Shown: positions 44,142 through 53,983 of the stretch, one piece after another
How the letters are laid out: each line of letters starts with the position of its first letter
Numbering within the stretch: position 1 is the first letter of the stretch
Origin: CAVPJW01 sp963705525
GTDB lineage: Bacteria; Acidobacteriota; Vicinamibacteria; Vicinamibacterales; CAVPJW01
DNA length: 64,000 bases
Assembly: GCA_963705525.1 (NCBI GenBank)
Contig: CAVPJW010000006.1
Coordinates: 62,001 to 126,000, forward strand
Direction of reading: 5' to 3'
The notes under the pieces: generated by a model
Told to the model about the DNA's origin: nothing
Database searches by the model: none
What the model saw: only the letters and a program-made list of their open reading frames with translations
Made by a program: the position numbers and the translations under genes

Positions 44142-44294
44142 ATGATTACCATCCTGATCGTTCTCGCGGTGCTGATGCTGCTTGGAGCCCTCCCGACCTG
44201 GCCGCACAGCCGCAGCTGGGGATATGGCCCGAGCGGCGGCCTGGGCGTGGTTCTGCTGATTCTCGTCATTCTTGTGCTATCCGGTCGATTCTAA
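44142..44294 (+). CDS. DUF3309-family small membrane protein
   Basis: 50 residues: MITILIVLAVLMLLGALPTW, then WGYGPSGGLGVVLLILVILV. Two hydrophobic segments surround the conserved WGYGPSGG motif of DUF3309. The ribosome site AAGGAG lies seven bases upstream of ATG 44142. It is small enough to be missed by length cut-offs. The gene lies between two glycine-zipper protein genes on the same strand. Role unknown. Confidence 0.85.
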   Translation: MITILIVLAVLMLLGALPTWPHSRSWGYGPSGGLGVVLLILVILVLSGRF

Positions 44295-44320
44295 CGACGG
44301 GAGCAGAAACATCTGAGGCC

Positions 44321-44851
44321 ATGACAATGAAAATCATGACGGCGTTGGCGCTGGCGTTACTGTGTGCGATTCTATTCGCGGGGTGCACACGGGACGCGGC
44401 GGCCATGAACGCCCAGCGGATCGAGCAGCAATACGGAGTGTCGGGCGCGTACACCGGCACGATCGCCACATCCGATGGCCCCTTGAACGGCACGCTCGTG
44501 CCCATCACGCTGGCGAATGGTGGTCAGGGACATCTCTTCATTCCGCAACGGCAGGCCAACGACGCGCAGGCCGTCTACATTCAAGACGAGCAAGGGCTGC
44601 ATCCCCTCCAACTCGGAGACAACGTGAGCCGCAATGAGTTGGTCCGTTCTGCAGTGGTCGAGACAAGACCGGCGCCTCAACGCGCGACCAAACGATCGTG
44701 GGAGCGCGAAGTGCTGATTATCGGTGGCAGCGCCGGCGCTGGCGCGGGGATCGGCGCGTTGGCCGGCGGGAAGAAGGGCGCTGGCGTGGGCGCCGCGGCT
44801 GGCGGCGTCGGCGGGTTGATTTACGACCTCATGACACGAAACAAGAAGTAG
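44321..44851 (+). CDS. Glycine-zipper lipoprotein
   Basis: 176 residues. A lipoprotein signal ends in the lipobox LFAGC (Cys at about residue 22 from ATG 44321; a second ATG is at 44327). A beta-rich middle (ATSDGPLNGTLVPITLANGG) resembles the preceding periplasmic protein, and the end has a glycine zipper (GAGAGIGALAGGKKGAGVGA) and YDLMTRNKK. It is likely attached to the outer membrane. It starts 26 bases after the DUF3309 gene. Confidence 0.78.
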   Translation: MTMKIMTALALALLCAILFAGCTRDAAAMNAQRIEQQYGVSGAYTGTIATSDGPLNGTLVPITLANGGQGHLFIPQRQANDAQAVYIQDEQGLHPLQLGDNVSRNELVRSAVVETRPAPQRATKRSWEREVLIIGGSAGAGAGIGALAGGKKGAGVGAAAGGVGGLIYDLMTRNKK

Positions 44852-44891
44852 ACGAAATCCCTCCTGTGACCCGCGAGGTGTTCAAATGTGC

Positions 44892-44917
44892 ACACCCCGC
44901 TGGTCAGCCTGGGGTGT
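44892..44917 (+). terminator. Hairpin after glycine-zipper lipoprotein gene
   Basis: ACACCCC (44892-44898) pairs with GGGGTGT (44911-44917), with an inner GCTG/CAGC pair. It lies 40 bases after the stop at 44851; a short T run occurs only later (GTTTTCC). It is a plausible end of the 43256-44851 gene group. Confidence 0.5.
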
Positions 44918-45088
44918 ATGATCACTGAGTAAAGTTTTCCAGAACTGAGCCCGCCAGCGTTCGAGAAGTGCTCCCTTCCTTGTGACGGGTGCGCGCCGAC
45001 AGGCCCACTTTGGCCCTGATCGGAGTGCACAATGAAACGCTTGTCCTCTGTTCGTCTCGGCGAGAGATCCGTCAAGGAAGGCCGGCTT

Positions 45089-45796
45089 ATGATCAAGATA
45101 CACACGCTCGCCATCGTGATCGGACTCGCCCTGTTCACGCACGTGCTGCAAAGCCAGGATCAGTCGCGGTATCGAGACTTCCAACTCGGGAGCGATCTCG
45201 CGTCGGTGGCGACGCTGGCGAAAGTGGACGTGTCCGACGCCAAGACCATCCATCTCCGGCCGGCTGTCCTCCAGGAGCTGGAATGGCGCCCGTCGTACTT
45301 TGCGACGGGGTCCACTGCGCAGAACGACCCGGTCCAGCGGATCGTGCTCAGCTTCTATAACGATCAACTCTCCAGGGTCGTGGTCGACTACCACCAGGAT
45401 CGCACTGAGGGTATGACCGACGCCGACATGATCGACGGGATCTCGGTGACGTACGGACCGCCGCTGAGACCAGCGGCCATCAAGACCCGAAAGGCCCCAT
45501 CACGGAGCGACGAAGGAACGAGAACGTCGATCGCCAGTTGGGGTGACGCTGAGTATTCGGTCGTGCTCTATCGCACATCCGATCCCTATCGATCGACGTA
45601 CGCGTCACGATTCCAGATCATTGTCACGTCGATGCGGCTCGACGCACTCGCGCGGACTGCAGGCGCGGAGGCCGTCCGGCTGGATGACCAGGATGCGCCC
45701 CAGCGCGAAATCGCGCGACAGAAGAAGGACGTCGACGACGCCCGCGCGTCTGCAGAAAAAGCACGACTCGCGAACAAGGCCGCCTTTCGACCATAG
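45089..45796 (+). CDS. Hypothetical secreted protein
   Basis: 235 residues from ATG 45089 with ribosome site AAGGAAGG; an upstream in-frame ATG at 45032 is less likely. The signal peptide is about 1-21 (MIKIHTLAIVIGLALFTHVL). The mature part (YRDFQLGSDLASVATLAKVD; VQRIVLSFYNDQLSRVVVDY) has the pattern of periplasmic proteins of unknown function. The C-terminal 40 residues (QREIARQKKDVDDARASAEK) are a probable coiled coil. It lies 42 bases upstream of groES and could be cotranscribed. Confidence 0.7.
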   Translation: MIKIHTLAIVIGLALFTHVLQSQDQSRYRDFQLGSDLASVATLAKVDVSDAKTIHLRPAVLQELEWRPSYFATGSTAQNDPVQRIVLSFYNDQLSRVVVDYHQDRTEGMTDADMIDGISVTYGPPLRPAAIKTRKAPSRSDEGTRTSIASWGDAEYSVVLYRTSDPYRSTYASRFQIIVTSMRLDALARTAGAEAVRLDDQDAPQREIARQKKDVDDARASAEKARLANKAAFRP

Positions 45797-45838
45797 CGGC
45801 ACGATCACTCGCCTGCGCCACAGTCTGGAGACGGAATC

Positions 45839-46144
45839 ATGGATATCAGACCGCTGCACGATCGACTCATCGTTTTGCGCCTTGATGAAGGCGAGCAGAA
45901 GGTCGGCGGGATCATCATCCCGGACACGGCCAGGGAGAAGCCGCAGCAGGGCAAGGTGATCGCTGCGGGCAATGGCAAGGTGAAGGACGACGGCACGCGC
46001 GTCCCGCTCGATGTCAAGGCGGGCGATCTGATCCTCTTTGGCAAGTACACCAGCCAGGAAGTCAAGCTCGACGGCGAGGAGTACCTGATCATGCGCGAGG
46101 ATGACGTGTTGGCCGTGATGGACGCCACGTCGAAGAGGAACTAG
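45839..46144 (+). CDS. groES: Co-chaperonin GroES
   Basis: 101 residues, full length: MDIRPLHDRLIVLRLDEGEQ, mobile loop KVGGIIIPDTAREKPQQG, dome loop and C-terminal EEYLIMREDDVLAVMD. It caps the GroEL folding chamber. I see no CIRCE element (TTAGCACTC-N9-GAGTGCTAA) upstream, so HrcA control is not evident. It lies 67 bases upstream of groEL; the gap contains a tandem repeat. Confidence 0.95.
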   Translation: MDIRPLHDRLIVLRLDEGEQKVGGIIIPDTAREKPQQGKVIAAGNGKVKDDGTRVPLDVKAGDLILFGKYTSQEVKLDGEEYLIMREDDVLAVMDATSKRN

Positions 46145-46149
46145 GCAGT

Positions 46150-46177
46150 AGTCATCAGTTATCAGTCATCAGTTATC
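46150..46177. repeat. Tandem repeat between groES and groEL
   Basis: Two perfect adjacent copies of AGTCATCAGTTATC (46150-46163, 46164-46177). The sequence is AT-rich against its surroundings and ends 34 bases before the groEL start. Confidence 0.8.
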
Positions 46178-46211
46178 GGTTGAGAGCTGAGGGCTTCAGG
46201 AGAATAGAAGC

Positions 46212-47839
<1,628 letters not shown>

Positions 47840-47854
47840 GCGACGGCTGGGCGG

Positions 47855-47887
47855 CATGACGGCCGCCTTCGTTCAGCCGCGCGCGAA
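47855..47887. repeat. Dispersed 33-base repeat, copy 2
   Basis: Matches 34511-34543 with two mismatches. It lies 15 bases after the groEL stop. Together with the preceding GGCGGC and following GCCGCC it can form a short hairpin (GCGGC-ATGACG-GCCGC), so it may help terminate groEL transcription. Confidence 0.55.
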
Positions 47888-47902
47888 TCGAACTCCGGTC
47901 GA

Positions 47903-49171
47903 TCACGACCTGCGCGGCCTGGCGTCGCGAATGGTCGTCCGCAGCAGTGCGGCGAGATTCCCGCGCGTGGCCACTTCGATGCGGTCCAGCTCGAGCCATA
48001 TCTGCATGTGCTGCAGTTCACTCGCCAGTTCAGCGGCCACCCGGCGCGCATTCTGTCTCGGCTCAAGGAACGCGCTCTGCACCATCAGGACCTTGCGCCC
48101 GCGGTCGGCCTTGAGGTCCGAGCGAGCGACGAGCGTGTCGCCGAGCAGGAACGGACACACATAGTAGCCATAGACCCGCTTGGATTTCGGTGTGTACATC
48201 TCGATCGTGTACTTCATCCCGAAGAGCCGCTCCATGCGACGACGATCCCATACGAGTGAGTCGAATGGCGTGACGACGCCGCGGACGTTGACGGCGCGAG
48301 GCACGCGCGCCTGCGGGTGGAGGTAGGCGTCTTCCTTCCATCCCTCCACACGTACCGGCAGAAGCCGCCCTTCCTCCACGAGCTCGGCCACGAGCCGCTT
48401 CGCGATCGACGTCGCGCGTCGGCCCTCCGCATCCTTCGGGCGCGCCCACCACGGTCCCGGCGGCAGTCGATCGTGCCAGGCGTCCACGTAGAAATAGCCG
48501 GTGATGTCACCGGCCGTTCCGACGCCGTGCGCTTTCGCGCCCAGACAGATCAGCCGTTTCATCGCCTCTTCGCGCGGCGGCGTCGGGGTGTCGAGCGCGA
48601 GCCGAGGAATGACGCGCTCCGTGAGGTCGTACAGCCGCTCGAATCCTCGTCGGCCGGCGATGGCGACGAGACCGGCGTCGTACAGGTGTTCGAGCGCTGA
48701 CTTACCGTCGCCCCAGCCCCACCACTTGCCGGAGCGTTTGCCGGGGTTCGAAAGCTGGGCTGCCGAGATGGGGCCGTGCTCGGCGACTTCGCCGTAGACC
48801 TTCGACAGGTAGCCGCCGCTTGTGGAGCGCATGTACTTTTGCGTTTCTTCCGTGTGCTTGTGCATGCGATACCGCACGAGCGGATAGAGCGAGATCGGCA
48901 GCAGACACGCGGCATGTCCCCAGTATTCGAACAGCTCGCGCTTCTGGTAGACCAGCGAGTCGAGGGCTTCCACGGGGTACGGACCGAGACGCGCGAACGC
49001 CGGCACGTAGTGCGCGCGAGCGAGGACGTTGACCGAGTCGATCTGGAACGCGTGAATCCGTTTGACGAGCGCCCGGATGTGCCCGATCGAGACTCTCGCC
49101 GGCTTCGCTCCGAATCCCTGCGAGGCGACGGCGAGGCGGCGCGCCTCCGCGAGTGAAAGGGTGGTCGGCAT
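47903..49171 (-). CDS. YcaQ/AlkZ-family DNA glycosylase
   Basis: 422 residues with the tandem winged-helix architecture of YcaQ (HTH_42). The catalytic motif Q-x-D is at Gln43-Ile-Asp45 (AFQIDSVNVLARAHYVPAFA). Further family blocks are WGHAACLLPISLYPLVRYRM, ALEHLYDAGLVAIAGRRGFE and FDSLVWDRRRMERLFG. Family enzymes remove alkylated or crosslinked bases. Start ATG 49171 (MPTTLSLAEARRLAVASQG) is well placed. The gene converges with groEL and is divergent from the DUF4331 gene. Confidence 0.9.
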   Translation of the reverse strand: MPTTLSLAEARRLAVASQGFGAKPARVSIGHIRALVKRIHAFQIDSVNVLARAHYVPAFARLGPYPVEALDSLVYQKRELFEYWGHAACLLPISLYPLVRYRMHKHTEETQKYMRSTSGGYLSKVYGEVAEHGPISAAQLSNPGKRSGKWWGWGDGKSALEHLYDAGLVAIAGRRGFERLYDLTERVIPRLALDTPTPPREEAMKRLICLGAKAHGVGTAGDITGYFYVDAWHDRLPPGPWWARPKDAEGRRATSIAKRLVAELVEEGRLLPVRVEGWKEDAYLHPQARVPRAVNVRGVVTPFDSLVWDRRRMERLFGMKYTIEMYTPKSKRVYGYYVCPFLLGDTLVARSDLKADRGRKVLMVQSAFLEPRQNARRVAAELASELQHMQIWLELDRIEVATRGNLAALLRTTIRDARPRRS

Positions 49172-49358
49172 GATGAGGCGTGCGGAACGGCGAGCCTGTC
49201 ACGCTATCAGGGGATATCCGCGGTGTCCACCCACCCAGAGATCCAGGCTCTCCGGTTGACATCCAATCGAGTCCGCGGGCCGTAGACATCCAGTGCATAG
49301 GGCAGATTGACAGGCGGGTTGGCCGGAAGGGTCACAAGCCCGCCTCAAGGAGAGAGAC

Positions 49359-50882
49359 ATGAACAGGATGTCCAGAGGCCTGATCGCGGGGGCGTTCCTC
49401 GCGACGGCCGCAGCCACGCTGCAGGGATCGAGCCACAGGGAGGCGTTGGCGGTCCTCAACGAGCCATGCGCCGACAACACCGACACCTACGCGTGGGTGT
49501 CGAACGGATCACACGACAAGCTGTACCTGATCATGGATTTCAATCCGCTCCATGAACCGGGACAGGGCAACCAGGGTCTGCGCGCGTGCAACGGGTACCG
49601 CTACGAGTTCCACATCGGGAAAGGCGCAAGCCTCCGAGACAAGGTTGTCTATCGCATCGAGTTCACCAACAAGCTCAAGCCTGAAGCGCCGCCCAGTCCC
49701 TTCGATCCTCTGGGTGGTGGCAACGAGCTACTCTGGCAGCTCACCGGCGGCACGGAGACGATGAAGGTGACGCGCATCGCGCAGCTGGACAAGAGTGGCG
49801 GCGACCAGGGCACGGTCCTCGGCAAGGACCTTCCCGTGCTTCCCAACAACCACGGGCCGCAGACCGATCGGCTCATCTATCAACTGGGTCCATTCTCCGG
49901 GTACGACTCCGGCGATCCCTCCAGCCGTGAGCTCGGTCTGTACGATCAGCCCTTCGTGGATTCCTACATCCAGCCGTTGTCGAACGGCGGCCGGATCATC
50001 GCCGGCCAGTTCGACGACCCGTATCAGCTCGATGAGAAAGGCATCTTCGATCTGGTCAACCTGAATACGAACGATCTCGGCGGGATTCCGGGCGCGCGCC
50101 GCGCGCCGGGCAAGGACGTGTTCACGGGGTTCAACGTCTTTTCGATCGCGCTCGAAGTGCCCATCGAGGACGTCTTCCCGAACGGCATTCCGCACAACGG
50201 CGTGCTCAACTCGTCATCGACCGACAGTCTGCTTCGCGTGTGGTCACGCATCATCGCGTCGAAGCCTCCAGATGGTCGACAGCCGCAATATCATCACCGG
50301 CGTCAGCGGACTGGGACCGTACGTGCAGGTCGGCCGCAATGCGCTGCCGCTCTTCAACGCCGGCCTGGTGGGGACAGAGCGCCAGACGCAGTATCTGCAT
50401 CAGCCACCGTTCCGCGACGTCACCAACTTCGGCGCTGACATCCTCTATCCCGTTCTGGTGCGAGACGCCGACGCGCTCGGCATCTACAAGGCGCTCGGCG
50501 TTCCTGCTGACCAGGTGGCCACGCTCAAGGGTCCGCGTTTCGACATCATCACGGCCATCAACCTGGGCCGGCCGATCCCGATTGCTGACGGCTTCACGGG
50601 GGACGTCATTACGCTCGACGCCGCGATTGATTCGTCTTTCCCGAACGGCCGGCGTCTTGGCGGCGGAACAGCACCGAATCGCAATCAGGTCAACGTGAAC
50701 ACCGTCCTTATCAGCCTGATCGTGGCGGGTAACCCGGCGGCGGGCCTCGCGAAGGGCACCGAGGTTAACGACAAGGACTACCTGGATCGGTTCCCGTTCC
50801 TGGCGCCGGCGCATCAGGGTCTCTTCAGGGACACGGCGGCGTCAACGTTCCGACGGTGCCGAACATTCCCGATCCGAACTGA
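49359..50882 (+). CDS. DUF4331-family secreted protein (two frameshifts)
   Basis: Restored length is 507 residues. The signal peptide is about 1-22 (RGLIAGAFLATAAATLQG); the mature start SSHREAL and the block ADNTDTYAWVS are the DUF4331 signature. A one-base insertion near 50268 moves the frame to MVDSRNIITGVSGLGPYVQV, and a one-base loss in a G run near 50828 moves it to HGGVNVPTVPNIPDPN with the stop at 50882. Function is unknown. It is followed by DUF4198 and HupE/UreJ-like genes on the same strand, which suggests joint work at the cell surface. Confidence 0.82.
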
Positions 50883-50921
50883 GGAAACAAGCAGAGGTCC
50901 TGCAGGCCTATTGGTCCTCAC

Positions 50922-50949
50922 GGTCCTTCAGGTTCTCACCTGGAGGACC
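50922..50949 (+). terminator. Hairpin in a GGTCCT-rich intergenic repeat
   Basis: GGTCCTTCAGGT (50922-50933), loop TCTC, ACCTGGAGGACC (50938-50949): 12 pairs with one mismatch. Further GGTCCT/AGGACC words flank it (50896-50960). It may be a terminator of the DUF4331 gene or a palindromic intergenic repeat. Confidence 0.5.
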
Positions 50950-50983
50950 TAAAGGACCTAGAAGATTTGTGTCAGGAGAAACC

Positions 50984-51820
50984 ATGACTCGTTCTTTCAA
51001 CGCCTCCCCGATGTGCCATCGTCGGCGATCGCTGCTCGTGGTGATGGCGGTCGCACTCTTCAACGCACCGCTCGTCGCCCATGACATGTGGATCGATCCG
51101 ACGAGTTTCTTTCCCGAGGCCGGTTCGATCGTCGGCCTCCGGCTGCGCGTCGGGCAGGATCTCCTCGGCGATCCGCTTCCTCGCGATCCCTCGCTCATCA
51201 AGCAGTTCGTGTTCGAAGATGCCGAAAGCCGGAAGCCCGTGATCGGCCGAGACGGCGGCGATCCCGCCGGTTTTCTGCGGGTGGCGGCGCCTGGCCTTCT
51301 GGTGATCGGTTACAACAGCCATCCGAGCGCGGTCGAGCTGTCACCGGAGAAATTCAATCAGTACCTGAAAGAGGAGGGACTCGACGCGGTCGCCTCGCTG
51401 AGAGCCCGACGACACGAAACCGGCGCCAAGGCGCATGAGTTGTTTTCACGTTGCGCCAAGAGCCTCGTACTCTCCGGGCCGGTTGATGCCGGGCAGGGCG
51501 ATCGGCGATTGGGATTCACGCTCGAGCTCGTCGCAGAACGAAATCCTTATGCCGTGGCGATCGGGCAGGATCTTCCATTCCGCCTGACCTATGAGAATCG
51601 TCCACTCGCCGGGGCGCTGGTGGTGGCGATGAACCGCGCCAATCCCTCCGAGAAGCTGAGCGCTCGTACCGACGCCGACGGTCGCGTGCGATTCCGATTG
51701 ACCCACGGCGGCATGTGGCTGGTGAAAGCCGTGCACATGATTCCCGCGCCGGCCAGTTCCAAAGCGGAATGGGCGAGTTATTGGGCGTCGCTCACGTTTG
51801 AACTCAAGAGCTCCATCTGA
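50984..51820 (+). CDS. DUF4198-family periplasmic protein
   Basis: 278 residues from ATG 50984 with ribosome site AGGAG. The signal peptide ends near APLVAHD; the mature protein begins HDMWIDPTSFFPEAGSIVGL, the DUF4198 signature with its N-terminal histidine exposed after cleavage. A second Ig-like part (RLTYENRPLAGALVVAMNRA; RTDADGRVRFRLTHGGMWLV) follows. DUF4198 proteins are often the soluble partners of cobalt/nickel transporters. It lies 21 bases upstream of the HupE/UreJ-like gene. Confidence 0.85.
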   Translation: MTRSFNASPMCHRRRSLLVVMAVALFNAPLVAHDMWIDPTSFFPEAGSIVGLRLRVGQDLLGDPLPRDPSLIKQFVFEDAESRKPVIGRDGGDPAGFLRVAAPGLLVIGYNSHPSAVELSPEKFNQYLKEEGLDAVASLRARRHETGAKAHELFSRCAKSLVLSGPVDAGQGDRRLGFTLELVAERNPYAVAIGQDLPFRLTYENRPLAGALVVAMNRANPSEKLSARTDADGRVRFRLTHGGMWLVKAVHMIPAPASSKAEWASYWASLTFELKSSI

Positions 51821-51841
51821 CGACCGAGGCCGAGGTCTGAC

Positions 51842-52966
51842 GTGAGCATCGCACGGCATCGACGCGGGTCAGGCCACCGGCTGGTGACCGCCGTCGGCAG
51901 CGTTGCCGTATGGCTTTTCTTCGGGTCAATCGGTTCGGCCCACGAGATCGGTACAACTCGCGTGTCGGTCCTGCTCAAGGCTGACCGACGCTACGACGTC
52001 CGCATCGTGACAGATGCGGCGGCGCTCCTCGAGAAACTCGAATCGTCATCCGGTCGTCCGAAGAGCTCCACACCACCGGTGCTTTCTCAAGCCGCGTTCC
52101 GAGCGCTCGACGATGTCTTTCGGCGGCGCGTGACGGTGGCCTTCGACGGAATCGCCGCCCATTCCGTGACAACGTATGCGATCTCGCCATCCGCGGGCGT
52201 TTCGTCACCCGCTATCGCAACAGTTCGTCTCGTCGGCGAGATGCCTCGCGGCGCGCGCGATTTCACGTGGGTCTATTCCTGGACGTTCGCATCGTACGCC
52301 CTGACGGTTACGAGCGATCGGCGGTCGAGTTCGGTCACCCAATGGCTCGAGGGCAACCAGACCAGCGCGCCATTCGCGCTGTCCCGTCCGGCGCCGACCG
52401 AGGGCGTCGGCACGGCTGCCTGGCGCTACTTCAGCCTCGGCTTCACGCACATTATCCCCAACGGGGTGGATCACATTCTCTTCGTGCTCGGCATCTTTCT
52501 CCTGACCGGCCGGGCGCGTTCGGTGCTCTGGCAGGTCAGCGCATTCACCATCGCACATTCGATCACGCTGGGCCTCAGCATGTACAACCTGGTCGCCGTG
52601 TCCTCGTCTCTCGTGGAGCCGCTGATCGCGGCCTCGATCGCGTACGTCGCGATTGAAAACATTTGTCTGTCGGAACTGAAGCCGTGGCGAGTTGTCCTGG
52701 TCTTCGCGTTCGGCCTGCTCCACGGTCTCGGGTTTGCCGGCGCGCTCAAGGACCTGCATCTGGTGCGCGCCGACTTCCTGACGGCCCTTCTGACGTTCAA
52801 CGCCGGTGTCGAGGCCGGACAATTCGCCGTCATCGGGGGAGCCTTCCTGCTCGTGGGGTGGTCCTGCGAGAGCCGCGCCTGGTACCGACGCCGGGTCGTT
52901 GTTCCCGCGTCGGTCCTCATCGCGTCGACAGCCGTCTACTGGACCCTCCAGCGACTGACCTTCTAG
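51842..52966 (+). CDS. HupE/UreJ-family membrane protein
   Basis: 374 residues with a GTG start. A signal-like helix (about 14-33) is followed by an extracytoplasmic domain of about 150 residues, then six to seven membrane helices (about 195-370). The HupE/UreJ-type signature is HIIPNGVDHILFVLGIFLL, with further histidines in FTIAHSITLGLS and LLHGLGFAGAL. Such proteins are predicted nickel/cobalt permeases; the long N-terminal domain is typical of the HupE/UreJ_2 group. No hydrogenase or urease genes are nearby, so the metal is uncertain. Translation is closely coupled to the DUF4198 gene. Confidence 0.85.
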   Translation: MSIARHRRGSGHRLVTAVGSVAVWLFFGSIGSAHEIGTTRVSVLLKADRRYDVRIVTDAAALLEKLESSSGRPKSSTPPVLSQAAFRALDDVFRRRVTVAFDGIAAHSVTTYAISPSAGVSSPAIATVRLVGEMPRGARDFTWVYSWTFASYALTVTSDRRSSSVTQWLEGNQTSAPFALSRPAPTEGVGTAAWRYFSLGFTHIIPNGVDHILFVLGIFLLTGRARSVLWQVSAFTIAHSITLGLSMYNLVAVSSSLVEPLIAASIAYVAIENICLSELKPWRVVLVFAFGLLHGLGFAGALKDLHLVRADFLTALLTFNAGVEAGQFAVIGGAFLLVGWSCESRAWYRRRVVVPASVLIASTAVYWTLQRLTF

Positions 52967-53041
52967 CCGTGTTGACTCTCGATCGCGAAGTCGTAGGAGG
53001 CGGCACGCGCGGGCCGTGCCACTCGCTGACGAGACCCGAGG

Positions 53042-53788
53042 CTATTTCAGTTCGACGCGGCGAAACGACTCGAGTGTCTCGGTCTCGGAAGGAGGGTGGA
53101 GCACGTTCCGTTCCGCAAACTGGTCGGCCTGCGGATATCTCGTCTCGCGAACCCGGCGTGCGGCCTCGACCAGATCATAGGATGTCTGGCGAAGCTGAAC
53201 GTCAGGTCCGACCAGGAGCCAATAGGCGCCGCGTCCGCTGAACGGCATTCCAACACTGCCGGCATTCACGACACGAATCCTTCCCACCTTGCGATCGAAC
53301 TGCATGTGGGTGTGCCCGCACACGACAAGATCGGCATCCAGATTCTCAAAGATGGGCCGCAGGACTTCTTCAGAAGTCAGGCGGGTAAAAATCTCGGTGT
53401 CGTTCCTGGGGGTGGCATGACAAAAAAGCACACGACCGACGCCCGGAATCTGCATGTGAAGCGTCGCCGGCCAGCCTGCCAGGATTTCTCCGTAGTCCGG
53501 CTTGAGTTCCTCGCCAACCCAGCGCATCACCTCCCGATACGGCACGGGGACCGCCCCGGTCTCGATTCCTCGCATCCGCGCGAGCACCTCCCGCTCGCCG
53601 TTCCCCTGAATGAACTGCACGGAACTGCCGAGATCTTGTAGGAACGCCATCGTTTCTCGCGGCATCGGCCCGGGCACGACGTCGCCACCGACCACGATTC
53701 GATCGACGTCGGCGCGGCGGATGTCCTGAACGACCGCTTCGAGGGCCGGGAGGTTTCCGTGGATGTCGTAGATTGCGGCGGTTTTCAT
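53042..53788 (-). CDS. Metallophosphoesterase, YfcE/DNA-phosphodiesterase type
   Basis: 248 residues. Two-metal site: Asp8 and His10 (YDIHGN), Asp36 (GGDVVPGP), Asn63 (QGNGERE), His124 (CHATPRND), His159 and His161 (CGHTHMQ). This is a complete calcineurin-like active site of the small bacterial phosphodiesterase group. The C-terminus contains a short helical segment. It is cytoplasmic. It is divergent from the YjbQ-like gene; the hairpin repeat at 53813 lies in its upstream region. Confidence 0.88.
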   Translation of the reverse strand: MKTAAIYDIHGNLPALEAVVQDIRRADVDRIVVGGDVVPGPMPRETMAFLQDLGSSVQFIQGNGEREVLARMRGIETGAVPVPYREVMRWVGEELKPDYGEILAGWPATLHMQIPGVGRVLFCHATPRNDTEIFTRLTSEEVLRPIFENLDADLVVCGHTHMQFDRKVGRIRVVNAGSVGMPFSGRGAYWLLVGPDVQLRQTSYDLVEAARRVRETRYPQADQFAERNVLHPPSETETLESFRRVELK

Positions 53789-53812
53789 CAGGTGGCCTTA
53801 TGAAGTTCGTAG

Positions 53813-53873
53813 TTCTTAGTGCTTGGTTCTTAGTTCCTAGTCTCTCGTCTCCCTAAGAACCAAGCACTAAGAA
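53813..53873. repeat. Perfect 21-base-pair inverted repeat
   Basis: Arms 53813-53833 and 53853-53873 are perfect inverted copies around a 19-base loop. The arms are built from the words CTTAG, TTCTTGG-like and GTTCTTAG. The phrase GCTTGGTTCTTAG is nearly shared with the repeat at 33789-33807 (TCTTGGTTCTTAG). It lies between divergent genes (53042-53788 and 53984), so it is not a normal terminator position. Confidence 0.8.
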
Positions 53874-53983
53874 CCAAGAACGACGTAGTTTGGCGAGAGA
53901 CGCAAGATTTCGCGCTTCGGGGCCAGGGATGCTATCTTGAACGGTTGAGCGGACTTCCCGGCGGGGTCCGCGTCAGGGTCTAC

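Noticed and set aside
45797..46211. CIRCE/HrcA operator for groESL
   Set aside because: The sequences before groES and between groES and groEL contain no TTAGCACTC-N9-GAGTGCTAA element.
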